From Actinorugispora endophytica (lineage in GTDB: Bacteria; Actinomycetota; Actinomycetes; Streptosporangiales; Streptosporangiaceae), in NCBI RefSeq assembly GCF_004363075.1, contig NZ_SNYN01000004.1, forward strand, positions 124,001-188,000: DNA of 64,000 nt. Direction: 5' to 3'. A program made the position numbers and the translations under genes. A model generated the notes under the pieces. It saw nothing but the letters and a program-made list of their open reading frames with translations, had not been told where the DNA came from and did no database searches. This document shows positions 54,263-63,065 of the stretch, piece by piece; positions within the stretch are counted from its first letter, which is position 1, and the number at the start of each line of letters is the position of its first letter.

Positions 54263-56548
54263 CTAGGCCCGCAGCCGTTCCAGCATTCGGGGGAGCGGGC
54301 CCTCGTGGACCACGGTCAGCCGCCGCGTCGCCCTCGTGACCGCGACGTACAGGTCGTGGCCGCCCTGGGGGGACTGGGCGATGACGCCCGAGGGGGCGAC
54401 CACCACGACCGCGTCGAACTCCAGCCCCTTGGCCTGGGTGGTGGTCAGCACCGCCACGGGCGACTCCAGGGTCCCGGGCCCCGCGCCCACCGCAGCGTCG
54501 GGGAGGGCGCGGCGGATCTCGGCCAGGCGGACGGTCGGGGCGATCACGGCGAGGCGGCCCTCGCCGGCCGCCGCGAGTTCGCCCGCCACCAGCGCGGGCA
54601 GCTCCGCCTCCAGGCGGCCCTCGCCCACCCGCACCGCGCGCGGCGGCGCCTCGCCGTCGCGGACCGACTCCGGCGGTTCCTGTTCCGGGGCGACCTCCGC
54701 CAGGACGTCCGCGGCCACCTCCATGATCTCCGCCGGGGTCCGGTAGTTGACCAGCAGCCGCTCCTCGCGCCAGCGGCCCTTGACGTACGGGTCCAGCATC
54801 TGCCCCCACGAGCGAGCGCCCGCCGGGTCGCCGGTCTGGGCGACGTCGCCGACCACCGTCATGGACCGGGTGGGCACCCGGCGCATCACCATGCGCCAGG
54901 CCATCGCCGACAGCTCCTGGGCCTCGTCCACGATCACGTGCCCGTACGCCCACGCGCGGTCCTCGCCCGCGCGCTCGGCGGTGGTCAGCAGGGGCCCCGC
55001 GTCGCGGTTGCGCTCGGCGAGGGTGCGGGCGTCGACGAAGCCCTGCCCGGACAGCCCGGTGATCTCCAGAACGCCCTGGGCGTACCGCTCCTCCGCGCGC
55101 CGCTCCCGCTCGGCCGCGCGCTCCATCGCCCGCGCCGCGGAGTCGTCCTCGCCCAGCAGTTCGGCGGCCTCGTCCAGCAGCGGCACGTCCGCGACCGTCC
55201 ACTCGGCGGCCGGGTCGCGCAGCAGCGCCCGCTGCTCGGCCTCGGACAGTCCCGCCTTGCCCGAAGCGGCCGAGCGCAGCGCGTCGGGGGAGGCGAACAG
55301 CTCGCGCAGCAGCCGCTGCGGGGTCAGGAACGGCCACACCTCGTCGATCGCCGCGCGGACCGCGTCCTCCTCCCACAGCGCGGACCGGGCGTAGGCGAGG
55401 TCCTCGTCGTCCAGCGGCCGCGAGAGCTGGCGGGCCTGGTCCCGGGCCAGGGCGTTCAGCAGGTCCCTGGCCACGGCGCGGCGCGCCAGGTTGTGCGGCC
55501 GGCGGCCGGACCGCCCCCGGTCGCGGGCCTTGAGGCAGGCCGCGCCGCCGACCCGCAGCACCATGCCGTCGGTCTCCACCCGGACGCCCCGGCGCGGCGC
55601 GCGCTGGCGGCCGCGCACGGCGGCGCGGATCAGTTCGGCCATGCGGGTGTCGCCCTTGACGCGCGCGGTCTGGTGCGACGGCTCGGCCGCTGTGGCCGAC
55701 ACGCCGGGGAACAGCCCGCCCAGGGTGGACAGCACCACGTCGGTCTCGCCGAGCGAGGGCAGCACCTGTCCGATGTACCGCAGGAAGGTGGGGTTGGGGC
55801 CGACCACCAGCACGCCGCGGCGCTCCAGGGCGCGGCGGTGCGTGTAGAGCAGGTAGGCCGCGCGGTGCAGCGCGGCCACCGTCTTGCCGGTGCCGGGGCC
55901 GCCCTGGACCACCAGCACCCCGGCCAGGCCCGAGCGGATGACGCGGTCCTGCTCGGTCTGGATGGTGGCCACCACGTCGCTCATCCGCCCGGTCCGGCCC
56001 CGCCGCAGCGTCGCCAGCAGCGCGGCCTCGCCGACCAGGGTGCGCCGGTCGGACTCGGTGAGCCCGTCCAGGTCGAACACCTCGTCGTCGATGTCGAGGA
56101 CCCGGCGGTCGCGGGTGTGCAGGTGCCTGCGGCGGACCAGGGGGCCGGGGGTGTTGGGGGTGGCCGCGTAGAACGGCCCGGCCGCGGGGGCGCGCCAGTC
56201 GACCAGCAGCGGCTCGTAGTCGGCGTCCCGCAGCCCGATCCGCCCGATGTAGAGGGTCTCGCCCGCGGCCCCGTCGATTCCCCGATGGTCGATGCGGCCG
56301 AAGCACAGCCCCCGCTCCACGCCGGAGAGCCGGGCCAGGCGCCGCGCCTGCTCGTCCGCTGTCACCTCGCGTTCGATGCGGGCCTGGCGGGTCCCCGTCC
56401 CGCCTCTGCCGTGCGCCTCGCGCAGCGCCTGCTCGGCCTCGGCGCGCACCACGTCCAGCCGCGCGTACAGCGTGGAGACGTAGCCCTGCTCGGCGGCCAG
56501 AGCGGCGGACCGGGCACTCCCGGGCTGCTCAGTTTGACGGAGCTCCAT
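54263..56548 (-). CDS. helD: HelD-like RNA polymerase-associated helicase (UvrD/Rep superfamily 1)
   Basis: A 761-residue protein. The order is HelD-like: long N-terminal arm and a GRIDHRGIDG, LLVDWRAPAAGPFYAATP region, Walker A VVQGGPGTGKTVAALHRAAY, a large insertion, HVIVDEAQELSAM (motif II), VVGDVAQTGDPAG, LLVNYRTPAEIM, TTTQAKGLEFDAVVVV (motif V) and YVAVTRATRRL (motif VI). Actinobacterial HelD proteins free stalled RNA polymerase, and some protect against rifampicin. ATG 56548 is chosen because the insertion upstream is not conserved-looking. It is divergent from the trp leader. Confidence 0.93.
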   Translation of the reverse strand: MELRQTEQPGSARSAALAAEQGYVSTLYARLDVVRAEAEQALREAHGRGGTGTRQARIEREVTADEQARRLARLSGVERGLCFGRIDHRGIDGAAGETLYIGRIGLRDADYEPLLVDWRAPAAGPFYAATPNTPGPLVRRRHLHTRDRRVLDIDDEVFDLDGLTESDRRTLVGEAALLATLRRGRTGRMSDVVATIQTEQDRVIRSGLAGVLVVQGGPGTGKTVAALHRAAYLLYTHRRALERRGVLVVGPNPTFLRYIGQVLPSLGETDVVLSTLGGLFPGVSATAAEPSHQTARVKGDTRMAELIRAAVRGRQRAPRRGVRVETDGMVLRVGGAACLKARDRGRSGRRPHNLARRAVARDLLNALARDQARQLSRPLDDEDLAYARSALWEEDAVRAAIDEVWPFLTPQRLLRELFASPDALRSAASGKAGLSEAEQRALLRDPAAEWTVADVPLLDEAAELLGEDDSAARAMERAAERERRAEERYAQGVLEITGLSGQGFVDARTLAERNRDAGPLLTTAERAGEDRAWAYGHVIVDEAQELSAMAWRMVMRRVPTRSMTVVGDVAQTGDPAGARSWGQMLDPYVKGRWREERLLVNYRTPAEIMEVAADVLAEVAPEQEPPESVRDGEAPPRAVRVGEGRLEAELPALVAGELAAAGEGRLAVIAPTVRLAEIRRALPDAAVGAGPGTLESPVAVLTTTQAKGLEFDAVVVVAPSGVIAQSPQGGHDLYVAVTRATRRLTVVHEGPLPRMLERLRA

Positions 56549-56669
56549 GGTCTTTGATAGACTCCTATTATCAGGCTTTTTATGGCCTGTTTCTTTTTCT
56601 CGGATGTCGTAGCCTAACAGTGCTCCCAGAGGTCCATGAACCCGCGAGGCACGCGCTACACTCCTTCTC

Positions 56670-56714
56670 ATGCGACCTGCCCTGACCCGGAATCAGTGGT
56701 GGCGCCGCCCCTAG
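56670..56714 (+). CDS. trpL: trp leader peptide (MRPALTRNQWWRRP)
   Basis: A 14-codon frame, ATG 56670 to TAG 56712-56714, has two adjacent Trp codons (56697-56702). It lies 115 bases before trpEG and overlaps the first hairpin of the leader, so stalling at the Trp codons can choose between RNA structures. Too short for gene callers. This is the classical attenuation layout. Confidence 0.88.
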   Translation: MRPALTRNQWWRRP

Positions 56715-56721
56715 GCGGCGC
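56702..56721 (+). promoter_or_regulatory. First leader hairpin
   Basis: GCGCCGCC (56702-56709) pairs with GGCGGCGC (56714-56721) in the trp leader, starting at the second Trp codon. Confidence 0.6.
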
Positions 56722-56749
56722 TTCTGGTTCGCATTCCCCAACTGACCAG

Positions 56750-56771
56750 CGACCGCCCGCACCGGCGGTCG
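56750..56771 (+). terminator. trp attenuator terminator hairpin
   Basis: CGACCGCC (56750-56757) pairs with GGCGGTCG (56764-56771) and is followed by TTCGCGTTTG, a weak U-rich run. It lies between the leader peptide and the trpEG start at 56829. Confidence 0.7.
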
Positions 56772-56828
56772 TTCGCGTTTGTCCGCGGGTTCGGGGTTCG
56801 CGCCGCTCAGCCACCCGAAGGACGGCCC

Positions 56829-59021
56829 GTGGACGAGACCTCATACTCCTATCCGACCGGCGGCGGTGTCACCGTGCACCGCACCGCGGCCCCCTGCCAC
56901 CCCGACGTGCTCACCGAACTCGTCAAGAGCGTGGAGCACCGGCGCGGCGGCGTCCTCTCCTCGGGTATGGAGTACCCGGGCCGGTACAGCCGCTGGCACC
57001 TGGGGTACGTCGACCCGTGCCTGGAGGTCGCCGCGCGGGGCCGCCGGATCAGCGCCACCGCGCTCAACGACCGGGGGCGGGTGCTGTTCGACCTGGTGGC
57101 CGGGGTTCTGGCCGGGCACGGCGAGCGCGTGGCCGAGCGCGACGGCTTCGTCGAGGTGGCCGTTCCCGAGCCCGCCGAGGACGAGTTCTTCACCGAGGAG
57201 CAGCGCAGCCGCCGCCCCAGCGTGTTCTCGGCACTGCGCTCGCTGGTCGCGCTGTTCTTCCACGAGGGGGACCCGCACCTGGGCCTGTACGGCGCCTTCG
57301 GCTACGACCTGGCCTTCCAGTTCGAGCCGATCGAGCAGGTGCTGGACCGCGACCCCGAGGACCGCGACCTCGTCCTCCAGCTGCCCGACGAGATCATCGT
57401 GCGCGACCGCAAGCGCGAGACCTGCGTGCGCTACTCCTACGACTTCACCGTCCCCGCCGCCCTGACCGGCGGAGACGAGGCCGCCACCCGCGGCCTGCCC
57501 CGCACCACCGCGCCCACCCCGGCCGTGGTCGACGCCGAGGTCCCCGCGCCGCCCGAGCCCGGCTCCTACGCCGAGGTGGTGGCCGAGGCCAAGAAGAGGT
57601 TCGTCCGAGGCGACCTGTTCGAGGTCGTGCCCAGCCACCGGATCTACGGGAGGTGCGCTTCCCCGGCGCGCTTCTACGAGCGGCTGCGCGAGCGCAACCC
57701 CGCCCCCTACGAGTTCTTCTTCAACCTCGGCGAGGGCGAGTACCTGGTCGGCGCGTCCCCCGAGATGTTCGTGCGCGTCTCGGGCCGCCCCGGCCGGGGG
57801 CAGCGGGTGGAGACCTGCCCGATCGCCGGGACCATCAAGCGCGGGACCGACGCCGTGGGCGACGCCGACAACATCAAGGAGCTGCTGTCCTCCCCCAAGG
57901 AGGAGTCCGAACTCACCATGTGCACCGACGTCGACCGCAACGACAAGTCGCGGGTGTGCGAGCCCGGCAGCGTCAGGGTCATCGGCCGCCGCCAGATCGA
58001 GATGTACAGCCGCCTCATCCACACCGTGGACCACATCGAGGGCACGCTGCGCGCCGAGTTCGACGCGCTCGACGCCTTCCTCACCCACATGTGGGCGGTC
58101 ACCATCACCGGCGCCCCCAAGACCTGGGCGATGCGCTTCATCGAGCAGCACGAGAGCGCCCCCCGGCGCTGGTACGGCGGCGCCGTGGGCGTCGTCTCCT
58201 TCGACGGCTCGATGAACACCGGTCTGACCCTGCGCACCGCGCACATCCGCGACGGCGTGGCCGCGGTGCGCGCGGGCGCGACCCTGCTGTACGACTCCGA
58301 CCCCGACGCGGAGGAGCGCGAGACCTTCCTCAAGGCCCGCGCGCTGCTGGAGACCCTCGCCGAGGACACGGGGGAGGAGGGGGAGGCCGCGGGAGCGGAG
58401 GACGCCGCCGCGCCCGAGCCCGTCGGCGCGGGGATGCGGGTGCTGCTCGTGGACCACGAGGACTCCTTCGTCAACACCCTGGCCGACTACGTGCGCAGGC
58501 ACGGCGCCGAGGTCACCACGGTGCGCCACGGCTTCGACCCGGCCCTGCTGGACCGGATGGCGCCGGACCTGGTGGTGCTCTCGCCCGGCCCCGGCCTGCC
58601 CGGGGACTTCGCGATGAGCGCGCTGCTGGACGAGCTGGACGCCCGCTCCCTGCCGGTCTTCGGCGTGTGCCTGGGCCTGCAGGCGATGGTCGAGCACGCG
58701 GGCGGCGAACTGCTCACCCTGGCCGAGCCCGTGCACGGCAAGCCCGGCCGGGTCCGTGTCGAGGGCGGCGAGCTGCTGGCCGGGGCGGGCCGGGACGGCG
58801 TCTTCACCGCGGCCCGCTACCACTCCACCTACACCACCCCGGACCGGGTGAAGGGCTTCGCGGTCACCGCCGTGGTGGAGGACGGGGGCGAACCGGTCGT
58901 GATGGCGATCGAGGACCCCTCCGCCAGGCGCTGGGCGGTGCAGTTCCACCCCGAGTCGATCCTGACGGCCCCGGTGGGAGAGGGGATCGTGGCCACCGTG
59001 CTGCGCCTGGCGCGCGGCTGA
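56829..59021 (+). CDS. trpEG: Fused anthranilate synthase (TrpE plus TrpG)
   Basis: A 730-residue fusion. The TrpE part (about 1-510) has CPIAGTIKRGTDAVGDADNI, MCTDVDRNDKSRVC and TITGAPKTWAM, the chorismate-binding signature. A Glu/Ala-rich linker (about 515-535) leads to the class-I glutamine amidotransferase: VLLVDHEDSFVNTLADYV, SPGPGLP, nucleophile Cys in FGVCLGLQAM, and His-Glu in VQFHPESIL. It makes anthranilate from chorismate. GTG 56829 has GAAGGA upstream. It is controlled by a leader-peptide attenuator. Other trp genes are absent. Confidence 0.96.
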   Translation: MDETSYSYPTGGGVTVHRTAAPCHPDVLTELVKSVEHRRGGVLSSGMEYPGRYSRWHLGYVDPCLEVAARGRRISATALNDRGRVLFDLVAGVLAGHGERVAERDGFVEVAVPEPAEDEFFTEEQRSRRPSVFSALRSLVALFFHEGDPHLGLYGAFGYDLAFQFEPIEQVLDRDPEDRDLVLQLPDEIIVRDRKRETCVRYSYDFTVPAALTGGDEAATRGLPRTTAPTPAVVDAEVPAPPEPGSYAEVVAEAKKRFVRGDLFEVVPSHRIYGRCASPARFYERLRERNPAPYEFFFNLGEGEYLVGASPEMFVRVSGRPGRGQRVETCPIAGTIKRGTDAVGDADNIKELLSSPKEESELTMCTDVDRNDKSRVCEPGSVRVIGRRQIEMYSRLIHTVDHIEGTLRAEFDALDAFLTHMWAVTITGAPKTWAMRFIEQHESAPRRWYGGAVGVVSFDGSMNTGLTLRTAHIRDGVAAVRAGATLLYDSDPDAEERETFLKARALLETLAEDTGEEGEAAGAEDAAAPEPVGAGMRVLLVDHEDSFVNTLADYVRRHGAEVTTVRHGFDPALLDRMAPDLVVLSPGPGLPGDFAMSALLDELDARSLPVFGVCLGLQAMVEHAGGELLTLAEPVHGKPGRVRVEGGELLAGAGRDGVFTAARYHSTYTTPDRVKGFAVTAVVEDGGEPVVMAIEDPSARRWAVQFHPESILTAPVGEGIVATVLRLARG

Positions 59022-59037
59022 CCCGCGCCGGAGGCGG

Positions 59038-59066
59038 ACGGGCGCCTGTCAATGGCCGGCGCCCGT
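59038..59066 (+). terminator. Terminator after trpEG
   Basis: ACGGGCGC (59038-59045) pairs with GCGCCCGT (59059-59066), followed by TCTTTC. It starts 17 bases past the trpEG stop. Confidence 0.75.
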
Positions 59067-59150
59067 TCTTTCGGCCCTTTTGACCTGCTGTTTCCCAGGA
59101 CATCGAACGTGGTCCGTTTTCCCCCCGGACTCCAGGGCAGTCGCAAGGCC

Positions 59151-59300
59151 ATGAGTATACTGAGCGTTCTTCTTCTGATCCTTGGAATCGTGCTGATCGT
59201 GGCCGGTGTCATGGCCTTGCTCCGCAAGCAGATGCTGTGGGGGATCGTCCTCATCGTCGTGGGTGTCATCCTGGCCCCCAGCAGCTTCGTGGGATTCTGA
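59151..59300 (+). CDS. Small two-segment membrane protein, GPGG-motif-like
   Basis: A 49-residue hydrophobic protein (SILSVLLLILGIVLIVAG, then MLWGIVLIVVGVILAPS, end SFVGF) with one Arg-Lys turn. It resembles actinobacterial GPGG-motif small membrane proteins, but the motif here is LAPSS. ATG 59151 is preferred over the longer frame from 59052, whose upstream part overlaps the trpEG terminator. Function unknown. Confidence 0.65.
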   Translation: MSILSVLLLILGIVLIVAGVMALLRKQMLWGIVLIVVGVILAPSSFVGF

Positions 59301-59429
59301 CCCCCCGGCCCGCTCCCCGGCCCCGCCTCCGAGAGGCTCCCGCCGGGTGCTAGGTTCGACGACGGCCCTGGCGCGCCCCCGTGCGCGCCGGGGCCGCAAG
59401 CATCGGACCGAGCAGGGAGAACAGAACCG

Positions 59430-60227
59430 GTGAAGAGCGTCGAGCCCGAGGTCCACCTGGTCGCGCGGCCGCAGCTGGACTACGACGAGATCGCCCGCTA
59501 CCTCGCCGACGTCGGCGGGACCAGCTGGTTGGAGCGCCTGGACCGCGGCGACCTCGACAACACCCTCAACGACCCGCAGAACCTGGCCGAGTTCGCGGGG
59601 CGGCTGTGCTACCGCTCGTGGGAGCCCGGGCTGAACCCCAACGTCTCCCGGGTCCGCACCGACCAGGACGCCTACCTGTCGAACATCCTGGCGAGCCTGC
59701 ACGGTTCGGTGCTCGAGCACGTCAGCTTCAGCTTCGTGCTGCACAACGTCTCCCGGGTCCTCACCCACGAGCTGATCCGGCACCGGCCCGGTGTGGCGGT
59801 CTCGCAGGAGTCGCTGCGGTTCGTGCGGCTGACCGACCTGCCGTTCTGGTTCCCCGAGTGGGCCCAGGAGGACCCCGAGCTGATGGGGCGCGCCACCGAG
59901 CTGCTGGAGCAGATGGAGCAGTTCCAGTACTGGATGGCCGACCACTTCGGCCTCGACGAGGAAGGCGTGCCCTTCGCGGTCAAGAAGCACCGCACCTCCT
60001 TCATGCGCCGCTTCGCGCCCGAGGGCGTGGCCACCGGCCTGGTGTGGACGGCGAACGTGCGCACCCTGCGGCACACCCTGGAGGCGCGCACCGCCCCGGG
60101 CGCCGAGGAGGAGATCCGCCTGCTGTTCAACAGGATCGGCGAGGTGATGGTCAAGGAGGCGCCCGCGCTGTTCGGCGACTACGAGGTCGTCGACGGCGCC
60201 TGGGAGCCCAAGTGGCGCAAGGTCTGA
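59430..60227 (+). CDS. thyX: Flavin-dependent thymidylate synthase
   Basis: A 265-residue protein. ThyX features: RLCYRSW near residue 60, SVLEHVSFSFVLHNVSRVLTH and the FAD/dUMP motif LIRHRPGVAVSQESLRF, which ends in the S-x-R variant. ARTAPGAEEEIRLLF continues the fold. It makes dTMP from dUMP using FADH2 and methylene-tetrahydrofolate. GTG 59430 follows GCAGGGAGA. A 20-base-pair hairpin follows the stop. Confidence 0.96.
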   Translation: MKSVEPEVHLVARPQLDYDEIARYLADVGGTSWLERLDRGDLDNTLNDPQNLAEFAGRLCYRSWEPGLNPNVSRVRTDQDAYLSNILASLHGSVLEHVSFSFVLHNVSRVLTHELIRHRPGVAVSQESLRFVRLTDLPFWFPEWAQEDPELMGRATELLEQMEQFQYWMADHFGLDEEGVPFAVKKHRTSFMRRFAPEGVATGLVWTANVRTLRHTLEARTAPGAEEEIRLLFNRIGEVMVKEAPALFGDYEVVDGAWEPKWRKV

Positions 60228-60233
60228 CCGCGG

Positions 60234-60276
60234 GACGAGGCGCGGGCCCCGGGTCACCCGGGGCCCGCGCCTCGTC
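60234..60276. terminator. Perfect 20-base-pair hairpin shared by thyX and ybdD
   Basis: Arms 60234-60253 and 60257-60276 match perfectly around a 3-base loop TCA. It lies between convergent stops, so it can terminate both directions. Confidence 0.85.
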
Positions 60277-60288
60277 CGTTCGAAGAGC

Positions 60289-60516
60289 TCAGCAGCACCG
60301 GCTGCCCGGCTCGGTGTCGCCCCGGTCGACGTGCCGGCGCCAGAACTCGCGCTCGCCCATCGGGGGGACCCCCGGATGGGTGCGGGCGTGGTGCTCCAGG
60401 TAGATCTCGTACGCGTGCTCGCCCGCCACGCCGCGCGCGATGTGCCACGCCTGGGCCAGCGCCGCGGCCACGGTGGCGCGGGCCCGCCGGACCCGCCCGG
60501 TCCGCGTGTCCGTCAT
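60289..60516 (-). CDS. YbdD/YjiX-family small protein
   Basis: A 75-residue basic protein. WHIARGVAGEHAYEIYLEHH and HPGVPPMGEREFWRRHVDR are the DUF466 (YbdD/YjiX) signature. Family members are always next to CstA/BtsT carbon-starvation transporters and are needed for their function. ATG 60516 overlaps the cstA stop by four bases, so it is coupled to it. Confidence 0.9.
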   Translation of the reverse strand: MTDTRTGRVRRARATVAAALAQAWHIARGVAGEHAYEIYLEHHARTHPGVPPMGEREFWRRHVDRGDTEPGSRCC

Positions 60517-62705
60517 GAGGCCGCCGCCCCCTCTCCGGAACGGGCCGCCGCGATCTCGCGCTCCTCCTTCGTGGGGATCAGCCCCGAGGGCGCCCACAGC
60601 GTCGAGCGCTGGTAGGGCTCCTCGCTGGTGGGCAGCGAGCCGCCCGCCCGCAGGGCCTTGACCCACACGCGGCAGGCGTCCGCCAGGACCACGATGATGA
60701 GCAGGGCGAACAGTATGCTCAGGACGCCGTCGACCGTGGTGTTGACCACCACCTTCTCCATCTGCTCCACCGTCTGCGCGGTGCCCAGGGAGGTCTCGCC
60801 CGCGGCGAGGGCCTCGGCGTACCGGGCGCGCTGGGCGAAGAAGCCGATCGCGGGGTCGGTGGAGAACACCTTCTGGTAGCTGGCGGTCAGGGTGACGACG
60901 GCGTCCCAGACCAGCGGGATGAGCGTGATCCAGGCGTACCGGGCCCGCCCCGACTTGATCAGCAGCGTCGTGCACACGGCCAGGGCGATGGCGGCCAGCA
61001 GCTGGTTGGCGATCCCGAACAGCGGGAAGAGCTGGTTGATGCCGCCGAGAGGGTCGTTCACCCCGGCCCACAGGAAGTACCCCCACCCGGCCACGACCAG
61101 CGCGCTGGTGAGGTAGAGCCCGGGCTTCCAGGTGATGTCGCGCATCGGCTTGTAGACGTTGCCCAGGGTGTCCTGGAGCATGAAGCGGCCGACCCGGGTG
61201 CCCGCGTCCACCGTGGTGAGGATGAACAGGGCCTCGAACATGACGGCGAAGTGGTACCAGAAGGCCATCATGGCCTGCCCGCCGAACAGGGAGGAGAAGA
61301 TCTGCGCGGCGCCGAGAGCGAAGGTCGGCGCGCCGCCGGTGCGCGCCAGGACGCTGCTCTCCTCGATGGAGTCGGCGGTCGACTGCAGGGTCTCGGGGGA
61401 CACGGTGAAGCCCAGCTGGTTGACCGCCGCGGCCGCGCTGGTCACGGAGTCGCCCAGCGCGCCGGCCGGCATGTTCATCGCGAAGTAGACGCCCGGGTCG
61501 ATGACGCAGGCGGTGATCAGCGCCATCACGGCGACGAACGACTCGGTCAGCATGCTGCCGTAGCCGATCATCCGGACCTGGGACTCCTTCTCGATCAGCT
61601 TGGGCGTGGTGCCCGAGGAGATCAGCGCGTGGAAGCCCGACAGCGCGCCGCAGGCGATCGTGATGAAGACGAACGGGAAGAGCGCGCCCGCGAACACCGG
61701 CCCCTCGCCGTTGAAGGCGAAGTCGGTGAAGGCGGGCAGCCGCAGGACCGGCATCGACACGATGATGGATACCGCCAGGAGCGCCACCACCCCGACCTTC
61801 ATGAAGGTCGACAGGTAGTCGCGGGGGGCCAGCAGCAGCCAGACCGGGAGCACCGACGCCACGAAGCCGTAGACGACCAGGCCGATGGTCAGCTCGTTGT
61901 GGGTGAAGAGGAAGACCTCGGACCAGAACGGGTCGGCGGCCACCCACCCGCCGGCCACGATGGCGGCGAGCAGCAGGACCACGCCGATCAGGGAGGTCTC
62001 GATGACCCGTCCCGGCCGCAGGTAGCGCAGGTAGCAACCCATGAACAGCGCGATCGGGATCGTCATGATCAGGGAGAACGATCCCCAGGGGGAGTCGGCC
62101 AGCGCGTTGACCACCACCATGGCCAGGACCGCCAGCAGGATGATCATGATGGCCAGGACGGCGACCAGCGCGGCCACGCCGCCGACGGGGCCGATCTCCT
62201 CGCGCGCCATCTGGCCCAGGCTCCTGCCGTTGCGGCGCATGGAGAAGAACAGCACCACCATGTCCTGCACGGCCCCGGCGAAGATCACGCCGATGATGAT
62301 CCACAGGGTCCCGGGGAGGTAGCCCATCTGGGCGGCCAGCACCGGGCCCACGAGCGGTCCGGCCCCGGCGATGGCCGCGAAGTGGTGGCCGTAGAGCACG
62401 CGGCGGTCGGTGGGGTGGAAGTCGGTGCCGTTGTTGATCCGTTCGGCCGGCGTGGCCCGGGTGTCGTCCACGCGCAGGACGCGGTAGCTGATGAAGCGCG
62501 CGTAGAAGCGGTACCCGATCGCGTACGAGGCGAGCGCGGCGAAGATCAGCCACGCCGCCGAGATCTCCTCGCCCCTGGACAGGGCCACGACGCCCCACGC
62601 GGCGGCCCCGACCACGGCCACGGCCGCCCAGACGGCGATGCGTGCGGGAGTCCAGCGCGGTGGCGGCGCCGCTTCCCGTTCGACCGTGCGGTTGGTACTC
62701 GACAC
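60513..62705 (-). CDS. cstA: CstA-family carbon starvation transporter
   Basis: A 730-residue protein with about sixteen hydrophobic segments. TNFHPTDRRVLYGHHFAAIAG-like GTDFHPTDRRVLYGHHFA, GPLVGPVLAAQMGYLPG, MREEIGPVGG and CGALSGFHALISSGTTPKLI are CstA landmarks. Family members import pyruvate or peptides under starvation. GTG 62705 follows GAGGGGGA; the frame from 62744 is rejected. It forms an operon with the ybdD gene. Confidence 0.95.
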   Translation of the reverse strand: MSSTNRTVEREAAPPPRWTPARIAVWAAVAVVGAAAWGVVALSRGEEISAAWLIFAALASYAIGYRFYARFISYRVLRVDDTRATPAERINNGTDFHPTDRRVLYGHHFAAIAGAGPLVGPVLAAQMGYLPGTLWIIIGVIFAGAVQDMVVLFFSMRRNGRSLGQMAREEIGPVGGVAALVAVLAIMIILLAVLAMVVVNALADSPWGSFSLIMTIPIALFMGCYLRYLRPGRVIETSLIGVVLLLAAIVAGGWVAADPFWSEVFLFTHNELTIGLVVYGFVASVLPVWLLLAPRDYLSTFMKVGVVALLAVSIIVSMPVLRLPAFTDFAFNGEGPVFAGALFPFVFITIACGALSGFHALISSGTTPKLIEKESQVRMIGYGSMLTESFVAVMALITACVIDPGVYFAMNMPAGALGDSVTSAAAAVNQLGFTVSPETLQSTADSIEESSVLARTGGAPTFALGAAQIFSSLFGGQAMMAFWYHFAVMFEALFILTTVDAGTRVGRFMLQDTLGNVYKPMRDITWKPGLYLTSALVVAGWGYFLWAGVNDPLGGINQLFPLFGIANQLLAAIALAVCTTLLIKSGRARYAWITLIPLVWDAVVTLTASYQKVFSTDPAIGFFAQRARYAEALAAGETSLGTAQTVEQMEKVVVNTTVDGVLSILFALLIIVVLADACRVWVKALRAGGSLPTSEEPYQRSTLWAPSGLIPTKEEREIAAARSGEGAAAS

Positions 62706-63065
62706 GTTGGTCCCCCTCTGTCTTCTGGGAGCGTCTGTGATCAACCGGGTGATTGAAACATATTCTCACTCGGCGTGTCACCGATCACTACTGGAAGTGA
62801 TTGCATTCGGGGGGGTTGGAGACAGAGAGTAGACCGTTTCGGAGCCGCGTACGGTCCGCGCCGCCGGAGGGCCCCGGCCCCTGGCCGGCGGGTCCGCTCC
62901 GGGACGCGAACCGGCGGAAACCCCCGCGCGGGCGCGGACGGGATCGTAGGATCGCGGCAAACCGATAAACCGGTGCCAACAGTGCTATTGGTTCAATCGG
63001 GACGGATCCGGCAATAGGATTCTGGCGCCGTCACCACCCCCACCTCAGGAGCCTCAGGAGGACGC
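62706..63065. other. Divergent intergenic region before cstA and the amidotransferase-like gene
   Basis: These 360 bases hold the promoters of both. A short inverted repeat CTATTG...CAATAG (62983-62988 and 63012-63017) brackets the centre of the right-hand promoter region. No gene or RNA is seen. Confidence 0.35.
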
